Shown here piece after piece: positions 18,810 to 24,879 of a stretch of DNA of 30,207 bases; position 1 is the stretch's first letter; each line of letters begins with the position of its first letter. The position numbers were made by a program, and so were the translations under genes. The DNA is taken from IMG/VR virus record IMGVR_UViG_3300032092_000166, positions 1-30,207 of that record; one strand, given 5' to 3'. The notes beneath the pieces were generated by a model. That model saw nothing but the letters and a program-made list of their open reading frames with translations. It was not told the origin of the DNA and made no database searches. This stretch comes from a virus.

Positions 18810-19115
18810 ATGATCTACACTCAACTCTCAACTTCTTACAAATACGATACTATCGCGGACGCCATGTACGGACGCGAGGTAGAGTATTTTCATTATGATT
18901 TCGACCGCATCAACTTTGAGCATCTGCTGGCCAACGCCACGGACAACGAATTTGCTGCCAACGTAGCCGAACGGTTGGACGCAACTCGCAAGCAGATGAG
19001 CAACGTCGCGGCTATCATTGCTGCGCTGAATGCTCAGATTGACGATCAGGCTGAATATGAAGCGGCGGTGGTTCGCGCGACTGCCAAGCGCAAGGCAAAG
19101 GAATCCGAGGGATGA
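18810..19115 (+). CDS. small coiled-coil protein of the fibre cluster
   Basis: A 101-residue protein. The N-terminal half (TSYKYDTIADAMYGREVEYF, HYDFDRINFEHLLAN) is aromatic-rich. The C-terminal half is helical (RLDATRKQMSNVAAIIAALN, then QAEYEAAVVRATAKRKA), probably coiled coil. The ATG has AGGAA upstream, and its stop overlaps the next start (ATGA). I recall similar proteins next to tail-fibre genes but no proven role. Its coupling to an assembly-chaperone-like gene suggests fibre folding or attachment. Confidence 0.65.
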   Translation: MIYTQLSTSYKYDTIADAMYGREVEYFHYDFDRINFEHLLANATDNEFAANVAERLDATRKQMSNVAAIIAALNAQIDDQAEYEAAVVRATAKRKAKESEG

Positions 19116-19573
19116 ACCTTTATTACGTCCAAGCCCAAGGCGACACGTTCGTCCGGCACATCCATGATGTCGAGCCGACGCGCTGGGACGACGACAACTA
19201 TTGCCGCGTGGTCAAGCTGACGCCAGAGCAGGTCGCGCAGTTTGGCGTACACAAGCTGAAGCTCATCACGCCGCCGTACTTTGACCCGGCCACGCAGGCC
19301 CGCGAGCATGGGCCGGCGCTGCTGATTGACGGTGTGTGGACGCAGAACTACATCGTGACGGACCTTGACGCAGACGCATCAGCGGCCAAGGTTGAGGCGC
19401 AGTGGGCCGTCATCCGCACCGAACGCAACGCCAAGCTAGTTGCCTCTGACTGGACGCAGGTTGCCGACGCTCCGGTAGATGCCGCTCAGTGGGCGACGTA
19501 TCGCCAAGCCCTGCGCGACATTACTAATCAGACTAATCCGTTTATTATTGTCTGGCCCGCCGTGCCGGTGTGA
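19112..19573 (+). CDS. tail assembly chaperone-like protein
   Basis: A 153-residue protein. Residues 1-90 form a mixed alpha/beta domain (NLYYVQAQGDTFVRHIHDVE). Residues about 95-153 (AVIRTERNAKLVASDWTQVA, DAAQWATYRQALRDITNQ) match the phage tail assembly chaperone C-terminal domain (Phage_tail_APC type), normally encoded just after a fibre gene and needed for fibre folding or attachment. It is coupled at both ends (ATGA upstream, GTGA downstream). The family call is by motif recall. Confidence 0.75.
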   Translation: MNLYYVQAQGDTFVRHIHDVEPTRWDDDNYCRVVKLTPEQVAQFGVHKLKLITPPYFDPATQAREHGPALLIDGVWTQNYIVTDLDADASAAKVEAQWAVIRTERNAKLVASDWTQVADAPVDAAQWATYRQALRDITNQTNPFIIVWPAVPV

Positions 19574-20247
19574 TAACCTGCGCGATCCCTACGATGTGGC
19601 TTGCCGACGAAATCACTGCGTCGTGCGATGCGCTAGCCGTTATCCCCATCGTAACTGAGGTTCTCGTTATCAACAACGATGAGAGCCGGCGTTTCCTCGA
19701 TCTGACGCGGTATGGACCTGAGACCGACAAAGGAACCTGCGACTACGGCGAGCGGCCATACGCCGTCAAGACATACGGGAAGTTCACTCTGTTGACGCCA
19801 CCCTCTAATGTGTATGTCGGGGAGTCGTGGAACGTAGGGGTCGTAGCGGCAAACAACCCACTGGTCTGCCTACTCAACGACGACGTGGTATTGCGCTCTG
19901 ACACGTTCGAGTATATCGCCGCAAACTTTCCCGCCGATGCCAGCTTGATCGGTGCAGGCGGCGCTTGCGATCACCTTAATCTGAGCGAAGTTGGCAGTCG
20001 TTGCTACGGGTTCGGAGTGGCTATGTTTCTGCGTAAAGACAAATACATAGCTATCCCAAATAGTATACGTATTTGGTATACAGATGATTTCCTATTTGAG
20101 AATATGCCCGGTGCTAAATACCATTTGGCAGGGTGTATTGAACGGTTTAGGATGAGTACCACTGTCCATAGCGGGATCGTTAATAGCGACATTCTGGTGC
20201 AGGACAGGCTAGGATACTTGGTTTCTAAGAGGGCGACACCATCATGA
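19570..20247 (+). CDS. glycosyltransferase family 2-like protein
   Basis: A 225-residue protein with a GT-A-type fold. The N-terminal strand starts MITCAIPTMWLADE, with a nucleotide-sugar-side strand TEVLVINNDESR (29-40). A conserved N-G-like segment GESWNVGVVAANNPLVCLLN leads into LLNDDVVL (101-108), whose Asp104/Asp105 take the place of the DXD metal site. The GTG start overlaps the previous stop. The short length and lack of a membrane segment suggest a cytoplasmic, soluble enzyme. The DNA around 20030-20230 is AT-rich compared with flanks, hinting at separate ancestry. Donor and acceptor sugars are unknown. Confidence 0.75.
   Translation: MITCAIPTMWLADEITASCDALAVIPIVTEVLVINNDESRRFLDLTRYGPETDKGTCDYGERPYAVKTYGKFTLLTPPSNVYVGESWNVGVVAANNPLVCLLNDDVVLRSDTFEYIAANFPADASLIGAGGACDHLNLSEVGSRCYGFGVAMFLRKDKYIAIPNSIRIWYTDDFLFENMPGAKYHLAGCIERFRMSTTVHSGIVNSDILVQDRLGYLVSKRATPS
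20056..20076. other. inverted repeat inside the glycosyltransferase gene
   Basis: CCAAATA (20056-20062) and TATTTGG (20070-20076) form a perfect 7-bp dyad around GTATACG, itself containing a GTATAC palindrome. It lies in an AT-rich coding patch. It may be accidental or a remnant of a regulatory site. Confidence 0.25.
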
Positions 20248-21305
20248 AAATCGCAGTCTACGCTATCAGCAAGAACGAGGAGCAGTTCGTCGAGCGGTTC
20301 TGCACGTCGGCTAAGGACGCCGACCTGATTATGATTGCCGATACCGGCAGCACGGACAACACGGTCGAACTGGCGCGCGTACATGGGGCCGTGGTTCACG
20401 ACATCTGCATTACCCCGTGGCGATTCGACAAGGCGCGCGACACCGCGCTAGCCCTGATCCCGCGCGACATCGACGTGTGCATCAGTCTTGATCTGGATGA
20501 GGAACTTCAGCCGGGGTGGCGCGAAGAGATCGAGCGCGTCTGGAAGGCCGACACCACTCGGCTGCGCTACAAGTTCGACTGGGGCTGCGGCATTGTTTTC
20601 TACTACGAGAAAATCCACGCGCGACATGGCTACCACTGGCACCACCCGTGCCACGAATACCCCCGTGCCGATGGCCGCATCACGGAAGTTTGGGCGCATA
20701 CAGACATGTTGCTGGCCATCCACAAGCCGGACCCGACCAAGAGCCGGGGGCAGTATCTCGATCTGCTTGATCTGTCAGTGAAAGAAGACCCGCACTGTCC
20801 GCGCAATGGTTTCTACTATGCGCGCGAATTGACTTTCTATGGGCAGTGGGTCGACGCTATCATCGCGCTGCTGCGCTATCTCGACCTGCCCGGTGCCACT
20901 TGGGCGAACGAACGCTGCTATGCAATGCGGCTACTGGGGCAGTCATACACTCAGCTTGGACAGCGGAACACCGCGCGCGAATGGTACCGCAAAGCTACCG
21001 TCGAAGCGCCGAATACCCGCGAACCGTGGGTCGAACTCGCTGATCTGGCGTACCACGATCAGGACTGGCAGACTTGTTTTGACGCCGCCTCACGCGCGCT
21101 GGAGATCAAGGATAAGGCTTTGGTCTACACGATGGACCCCACAGTGTGGGGAGCGAAGCCTCATGATCTGAAGGCCATTGCCGCATTTCATATAAACAAG
21201 TATAGTGACGCCGTGGAGCAGGGTGAGTTGGCTTGTCAGCTTGAACCTGCCGACGAACGACTGACAACCAACCTTGCCTTCTACCGGGCCAAGCTGGAGG
21301 CATAA
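20244..21305 (+). CDS. glycosyltransferase family 2 with C-terminal TPR
   Basis: A 353-residue protein. The catalytic part opens with [17 protein letters not shown]. It then has DTGSTDNT (33-40, nucleotide-sugar binding) and SLDLDEEL with a DLDEE metal-site motif at 83-87, typical of family 2 enzymes that glycosylate proteins or surface glycans. From about residue 187 ([20 protein letters not shown]) tetratricopeptide helices follow ([40 protein letters not shown]), which usually bind peptide substrates. The start overlaps the upstream stop (ATGA), with AAGAGGG before it. It lies directly before the second collagen-like fibre, so a fibre-directed transferase is plausible. Host-surface modification is the alternative. 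Confidence 0.85.
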   Translation: MKIAVYAISKNEEQFVERFCTSAKDADLIMIADTGSTDNTVELARVHGAVVHDICITPWRFDKARDTALALIPRDIDVCISLDLDEELQPGWREEIERVWKADTTRLRYKFDWGCGIVFYYEKIHARHGYHWHHPCHEYPRADGRITEVWAHTDMLLAIHKPDPTKSRGQYLDLLDLSVKEDPHCPRNGFYYARELTFYGQWVDAIIALLRYLDLPGATWANERCYAMRLLGQSYTQLGQRNTAREWYRKATVEAPNTREPWVELADLAYHDQDWQTCFDAASRALEIKDKALVYTMDPTVWGAKPHDLKAIAAFHINKYSDAVEQGELACQLEPADERLTTNLAFYRAKLEA

Positions 21306-21310
21306 CGCCA

Positions 21311-22957
21311 ATGCCGATTACCCCGTCATCCACGATTGGTTTCGCACTGCGCGGCGATACTCTTGCTCGGTGGACCTCGTTCAATCCGGTTCTCGCCGAC
21401 CGTGAACTCGTGCTTGAGACGGATACAAACCGGGTTAAGATCGGCAACGGTACCAGCCCCTACCTTTCGCTTCCGTACGCCGGCATCATTGGTCCGACAG
21501 GACCCACGGGTGCAGCTTCGACTGTACCCGGTCCGACAGGTCCGGGAGTTGGAGCAACAGGTCCGACGGGTGCCACCGGTGGCGCTGGCCCGACAGGTCC
21601 GGGAGTAGGTGCAACAGGTCCGACGGGTGCAACAGGTCCCTCCGGCACCGGTCCGACTGGAGCCACGGGTGCAGCTTCGACTGTCGCTGGTCCAACAGGT
21701 CCTACAGGTTCGGGGCCAACAGGTCCGACGGGTACAGCTTCGACTGTTGCGGGTCCAACAGGTCCCTCCGGCACCGGTCCGACAGGACCCACGGGCGCAG
21801 CATCAACCGTACCCGGTCCGACAGGTCCGGGAGTAGGTGCAACAGGTCCGACGGGTGCCACTGGTCCCTCCGGCACCGGTCCGACTGGACCGACTGGACC
21901 CACGGGTGCAGCATCAACCGCAGCCGGTCCGACAGGTCCGACTGGCCCACAGGCTACAGGTCCTACAGGTCCGACAGGTTCATCCGGTCCGACAGGTCCG
22001 GGAGTTGGAGCGACAGGTCCGACAGGACCCACAGGTGCGACATCAACCGCAGCCGGTCCGACAGGCCCCACTGGTCCGCAAGGTGCAGCATCAACCGCAG
22101 CCGGTCCGACGGGTCCGACTGGCCCACAGGCTTTAGGTCCTACAGGTTTATCCGGCCCGACTGGTCCGACAGGTCCGCAGGGTGGCGGTCCTACCGGACC
22201 GACGGGTACGGCATCAACCGCAGTTGGTCCGACAGGTCCTTCGGGTAGTGGTCCGACAGGACCCACGGGTGCTGCATCAACCGTACCCGGTCCGACAGGT
22301 CCTTCAGGTGGAGGTCCGACAGGTCCCACGGGTACAGCTTCGACTGTCGCTGGTCCGACAGGTCCAACTGGCACCGGTCCAACAGGTCCGACGGGTGCAG
22401 CTTCGACTGTCGCTGGTCCGACAGGTCCTTCGGGTGGAGGTCCGACAGGTCCAACTGGCCCCGCCTCTACGGTTGCAGGTCCAACAGGTCCTTCGGGTGG
22501 AGGTCCGACAGGTCCGACGGGTGCTGCCGGTGGCGGTCCTACCGGTCCGACAGGTGTTTCGGGAAGTGGTCCTACTGGTCCGACAGGTGTTGGTCCTACG
22601 GGTCCAACTGGCGCAAACTCGTCAGCAACTGTTTTTGCGACTTTAATCGATGTTGTAGCCGGATTATCAATACTTGTACCGTATGCCAACACAACAGGGC
22701 GAACTGCGTATTTTACGCTGCAAGTAGATTCGACGATATCTGCCGGAGGTAATGGTGCCGCATACATGATAATCACTAGCCCCAGTAATCAATCTTTTGA
22801 TATGGAACTAAACCAACGAATAAACTCATCCGGAGCGTCGCAAACTTTTACAGACGTTCTTACAGGAATAGTTCCTCCCGGATGGACAGTGAAATGGACA
22901 CGTGTTGGAACCGGCATATCTGGTCCATCCACTGCAAATCTGGTGCTTTTCTCTTAA
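21311..22957 (+). CDS. second collagen-like tail fibre with different head
   Basis: A 548-residue paralogue of the fibre at 16096. The first 60 residues are nearly the same ([40 protein letters not shown]). Residues about 61-435 are Gly-Pro-Thr-type collagen repeats with frequent Gly-Val-Gly-Ala, Pro-Ser-Gly and Ala-Ser-Thr-Val breaks. The final 113 residues ([20 protein letters not shown], then [20 protein letters not shown]) form a beta-rich head unrelated to the propeller. GGAGG precedes the ATG. Head DNA is visibly AT-richer than the stalk (about 40-47 percent GC in rows I counted, against about 58 percent in the capsid gene), which suggests that heads are swapped between phages. Confidence 0.84.
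   Translation: MPITPSSTIGFALRGDTLARWTSFNPVLADRELVLETDTNRVKIGNGTSPYLSLPYAGIIGPTGPTGAASTVPGPTGPGVGATGPTGATGGAGPTGPGVGATGPTGATGPSGTGPTGATGAASTVAGPTGPTGSGPTGPTGTASTVAGPTGPSGTGPTGPTGAASTVPGPTGPGVGATGPTGATGPSGTGPTGPTGPTGAASTAAGPTGPTGPQATGPTGPTGSSGPTGPGVGATGPTGPTGATSTAAGPTGPTGPQGAASTAAGPTGPTGPQALGPTGLSGPTGPTGPQGGGPTGPTGTASTAVGPTGPSGSGPTGPTGAASTVPGPTGPSGGGPTGPTGTASTVAGPTGPTGTGPTGPTGAASTVAGPTGPSGGGPTGPTGPASTVAGPTGPSGGGPTGPTGAAGGGPTGPTGVSGSGPTGPTGVGPTGPTGANSSATVFATLIDVVAGLSILVPYANTTGRTAYFTLQVDSTISAGGNGAAYMIITSPSNQSFDMELNQRINSSGASQTFTDVLTGIVPPGWTVKWTRVGTGISGPSTANLVLFS
21491..22618 (+). repeat. tandem repeats encoding the second collagen stalk
   Basis: Repeated 9-base units (GGTCCGACA, GGTCCGACG, GGTCCAACA) and longer blocks such as those coding Thr-Gly-Ala-Ala-Ser-Thr. 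The units match those of the first stalk at DNA level, so recombination between the two fibre genes is possible. The long minus-strand open frame here (about 21460-22776) is an artefact. Confidence 0.82.
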
Positions 22958-23511
22958 TGACCCGCGAACAGCCTCTCTGGGAATCTACCCGCGAGCTACA
23001 CCATGCGTGTGAGCAGCATCCCATCGGGGCGTCGATGTCGGCTGGTACGGTATCTGAACAGGTCTGGTGTGATTGGCTCGGCGCACTCGACACTCTTCAC
23101 TCCGAGATTGATCTGTGGATTCCTCCTTACGTGCAGGTCTCCGGCCAACTGACGCTCGACCTGCTGGACATGCTGCCGCTAAAACCGCGCTACACGCTGG
23201 CGGCAGATTGCTTTGCCTCCACGCTGGTTAATGTTGAGCGCGTCTGCGGCGCTGCATACGTTCTGATCGGTGCCCACCGCCGTGGCGGCCAGATGATGGA
23301 GCGGTCGTTCGCCAAGGCGGGGCGTACCCTGCCTAACCGGCACGTACAATTTTACGATCCGGCTGCCGCTGAGGCGTTCGTAAAACATCTCCGTCTAAAA
23401 GATGTACTCACCGAGGCTGCCCGTGACACGTTTCAATGCTTGCTGGATGTGATGGACGAAATCCATAAGCTAAATGTTCAGGGGGGCTTCCGTGGATCAG
23501 ACAATCGTTAA
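22957..23511 (+). CDS. heme oxygenase-like protein
   Basis: A 184-residue all-helical protein that fits the heme-oxygenase fold. Residues 8-30 (LWESTRELHHACEQHPIGAS) carry the Thr-xx-x-His helix in which a His (H15 or H16) would be the proximal heme ligand. SEQVWCDWLGALDTLHSEID fits the next helix (usually Y-x-x-Y-L). AAYVLIGAHRRGGQMMERSF (99-118) fits the distal helix with its Gly-Gly kink, with an Ala or shifted Gly in place of the first Gly. QFYDPAAAEAFVKHL fits a later conserved region. The start at 22957 overlaps the previous stop (TAATG); an upstream in-frame ATG at 22882 is rejected. Activity on heme is not established; it could be a fold relative with another role. Confidence 0.6.
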   Translation: MTREQPLWESTRELHHACEQHPIGASMSAGTVSEQVWCDWLGALDTLHSEIDLWIPPYVQVSGQLTLDLLDMLPLKPRYTLAADCFASTLVNVERVCGAAYVLIGAHRRGGQMMERSFAKAGRTLPNRHVQFYDPAAAEAFVKHLRLKDVLTEAARDTFQCLLDVMDEIHKLNVQGGFRGSDNR

Positions 23512-23785
23512 TTGGCTTTTCGCCGCGTTCGGCGCTACGGCAAGCTGGATTCTCAAGGCAGTCTGGGACGCCGTCAGAGACTTACGCAAGGACTTGCGGG
23601 AGATTGAAGTCAGCCTTCCAGCAGTGTATACTCGCAAGGATGACTTTCGAGATGCCCTCACCGAAGTGAAGACCGAGATGCGCGAGATGCGGAAGGATAT
23701 CAAAGACAGCTTCAAGCACGTCGATGACACCCTTATCACACTCTTTAAAAAGTTGGACAGCAAGGAGGATAAAAATGCCCGGTAA
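23492..23785 (+). CDS. membrane-anchored coiled-coil protein of the lysis cluster
   Basis: A 97-residue protein with one N-terminal hydrophobic helix (TIVNWLFAAFGATASWILKA, residues 4-23) followed by a long charged coiled coil (DLRKDLREIEVSLPAVYTRK, EMREMRKDIKDSFKHVDDTL). The layout resembles small haemolysin-like or accessory holin proteins. The GTG at 23492 follows AGGGGGG and is preferred to an ATG at 23474 inside the upstream gene. Its end overlaps the next small gene by 11 bases. Whether it forms holes, anchors other lysis proteins or has another role is unknown. Confidence 0.65.
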   Translation: MDQTIVNWLFAAFGATASWILKAVWDAVRDLRKDLREIEVSLPAVYTRKDDFRDALTEVKTEMREMRKDIKDSFKHVDDTLITLFKKLDSKEDKNAR

Positions 23786-23909
23786 AAAGATGATGCCGAT
23801 GATGGCCTCCTACAAAAAGGGTGGTGCGGTGTTCAAGACGTGCGCCAAGTGCCCGTCCCCGGCGAAGTGCAAGGCTGCCGGTAAGTGTCTGCTGCAAAGC
23901 AAGAAGTGA
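23775..23909 (+). CDS. Cys-rich basic mini-protein
   Basis: A 44-residue protein with a very strong ribosome site (AAGGAGG). It begins MPGKKMMPMMASYKKGGAVF, then has four cysteines at 23, 26, 32 and 38 (CAKCPSPAKCKAAGKC), spaced like a small metal knuckle or a disulphide peptide, in a Lys-rich background. Similar mini-proteins occur in other phage genomes as far as I recall, but no function is known. The gene overlaps the membrane coiled-coil gene and precedes the endolysin. Confidence 0.6.
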   Translation: MPGKKMMPMMASYKKGGAVFKTCAKCPSPAKCKAAGKCLLQSKK

Positions 23910-23916
23910 GATAGCT

Positions 23917-24348
23917 GTGGCGTTTAAGCTGAGTAAGCGGTCGATGAATAAACTGACTGGGGTCCACCCCCAGTTGGTTTCTGTTGTAAACCGTGCGATC
24001 TCTCGTAGCGAGGTGGATTTCACCGTGCTTGAAGGTCTGCGTACACGGGACCGCCAAGCAAAGCTAGTCAAAGCTGGTGCATCGAAGACCATGGACTCCC
24101 GCCACCTGACGGGCCACGCCGTGGACTTGGGTGCGTGGATCGGGGGTTCTGTCCGCTGGGACTGGCCGTTGTACCTTAAGATTGCAGAAGCCGTTCGCGC
24201 TGCATCCCTCGAACTCGACACCCCTATTCGTTGGGGTGGTACATGGGGTCTCCTATCGGCGCTCGATGTGCCGATTATGAATGAGGTCCTGCACAACCGG
24301 TTCCCCGACGGTCCTCACTTCGAGTTACCAGCGGCGAACTTTCCGTAA
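23917..24348 (+). CDS. endolysin, M15-type peptidase
   Basis: A 143-residue peptidoglycan peptidase that should cleave peptide cross-links in the cell wall at lysis. The zinc site is readable: SRHLTGHAVD (H63 and D70) and DGPHFEL (H134, with D131 as the likely acid/base), the M15 D-Ala-D-Ala carboxypeptidase/L-Ala-D-Glu endopeptidase pattern. GLRTRDRQAKLVKAGAS is the usual strand-loop before the first ligand. The GTG at 23917 gives the full domain; GTGAG lies upstream. There is no signal peptide, so it needs a holin to reach the wall. Its length is normal for single-domain phage enzymes of this type. Confidence 0.87.
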   Translation: MAFKLSKRSMNKLTGVHPQLVSVVNRAISRSEVDFTVLEGLRTRDRQAKLVKAGASKTMDSRHLTGHAVDLGAWIGGSVRWDWPLYLKIAEAVRAASLELDTPIRWGGTWGLLSALDVPIMNEVLHNRFPDGPHFELPAANFP

Positions 24349-24358
24349 GGAGAACTAC

Positions 24359-24526
24359 ATGATTGATTTCGTCTTGAATCGTTTGCGTGAGCCAAGCACC
24401 TACGCCGGCTTCGCCGGTCTGGCTGCCGCTGTCGGCATCGCTGAACCCCTGTATCAGGCTGTTACCGCTGTGGTCATGGCCGTTGCTGGTTTGGCTGCTA
24501 TCTTCCTGTCTGAGAAAAAGGCGTAA
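24359..24526 (+). CDS. putative small holin
   Basis: A 55-residue membrane protein with a strong site (TAAGGAG). After a charged N-terminus (MIDFVLNRLREPSTY) come two hydrophobic stretches (AGFAGLAAAVGIA, then AVTAVVMAVAGLAAIFL) with a short acidic-Pro turn between them and a Lys-rich C-terminus (SEKKA). This matches small phage holin-type proteins that permit endolysin release. It sits between the endolysin and spanin genes. The neighbour at 23492 is the alternative holin candidate. Confidence 0.7.
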   Translation: MIDFVLNRLREPSTYAGFAGLAAAVGIAEPLYQAVTAVVMAVAGLAAIFLSEKKA

Positions 24527-24527
24527 A

Positions 24528-24746
24528 GTGAGACTCCTTGCGTCCCTATTTAGCGTGATCTCCACCATACTTACGTGGTGGAAAGAGCGGGCGCTTATTA
24601 ATCAGGGGCGCAAGGAGGCTGCTTTGGACGCTATAGTGGAGGTTGAAGCCCGTGTTGAAAAAGCTGAGGCCGCTGTGGCTACTCCCGATCCTGTGCGTAA
24701 TCAGCGCCTGCGTAGCCGGTTCGACCGCGCCGCTGGTGATCAGTGA
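24528..24746 (+). CDS. inner-membrane spanin (Rz-like)
   Basis: A 72-residue protein starting at GTG one base after the holin stop. It has an N-terminal membrane anchor (LLASLFSVISTILTWW) and a periplasmic coiled coil (ERALINQGRKEAALDAIVEV, EARVEKAEAAVATPD) ending in a basic tail. The architecture and the lipoprotein gene overlapping its 3' part in another frame identify it as the i-spanin, which links to the outer-membrane subunit and fuses the two membranes at lysis. It is shorter than the lambda protein, as in many unrelated phages. Confidence 0.72.
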   Translation: MRLLASLFSVISTILTWWKERALINQGRKEAALDAIVEVEARVEKAEAAVATPDPVRNQRLRSRFDRAAGDQ

Positions 24747-24876
24747 CTACTGCCGCATAGCCAAGCCCATTGGTTATGACTCCACTAGGGATAGCGCGGC
24801 TACCATAAAAGAGGTAGAAGATCACAACTCTAAGTGGGTATGCCTCTGCGAGGATGACTGCCCGAAAGCACCATAA
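24652..24876 (+). CDS. outer-membrane spanin lipoprotein (Rz1-like)
   Basis: A 74-residue lipoprotein. A basic N-terminus (KKLR) and hydrophobic core (PLWLLPILCVISAC) end in a lipobox (ISAC), with Cys predicted as the lipid-attachment site. The mature part contains SDYCRIAKPIGYDS, HNSKWVCLCEDDCP and extra cysteines, a pattern of phage o-spanins. The gene begins inside the i-spanin gene in another frame and runs 130 bases beyond it. I chose GTG at 24652, because GGAGG lies 9 bases upstream; TTG at 24643 would be too close to that site. Confidence 0.75.
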   Translation: MLKKLRPLWLLPILCVISACVAGSTAPLVISDYCRIAKPIGYDSTRDSAATIKEVEDHNSKWVCLCEDDCPKAP

Positions 24877-24879
24877 ACC

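Noticed and set aside
21491-22618. CRISPR-like array
   Set aside because: The repeats are short, in frame and code collagen-type triplets; there are no unique spacers.
21460-22776. 438-codon minus-strand open frame
   Set aside because: Same artefact of the second collagen-like stalk.
22882-22956. Upstream in-frame start for the heme oxygenase-like gene
   Set aside because: The extension lies inside the fibre gene and has no ribosome site, while the ATG at 22957 overlaps the fibre stop as in neighbouring genes.
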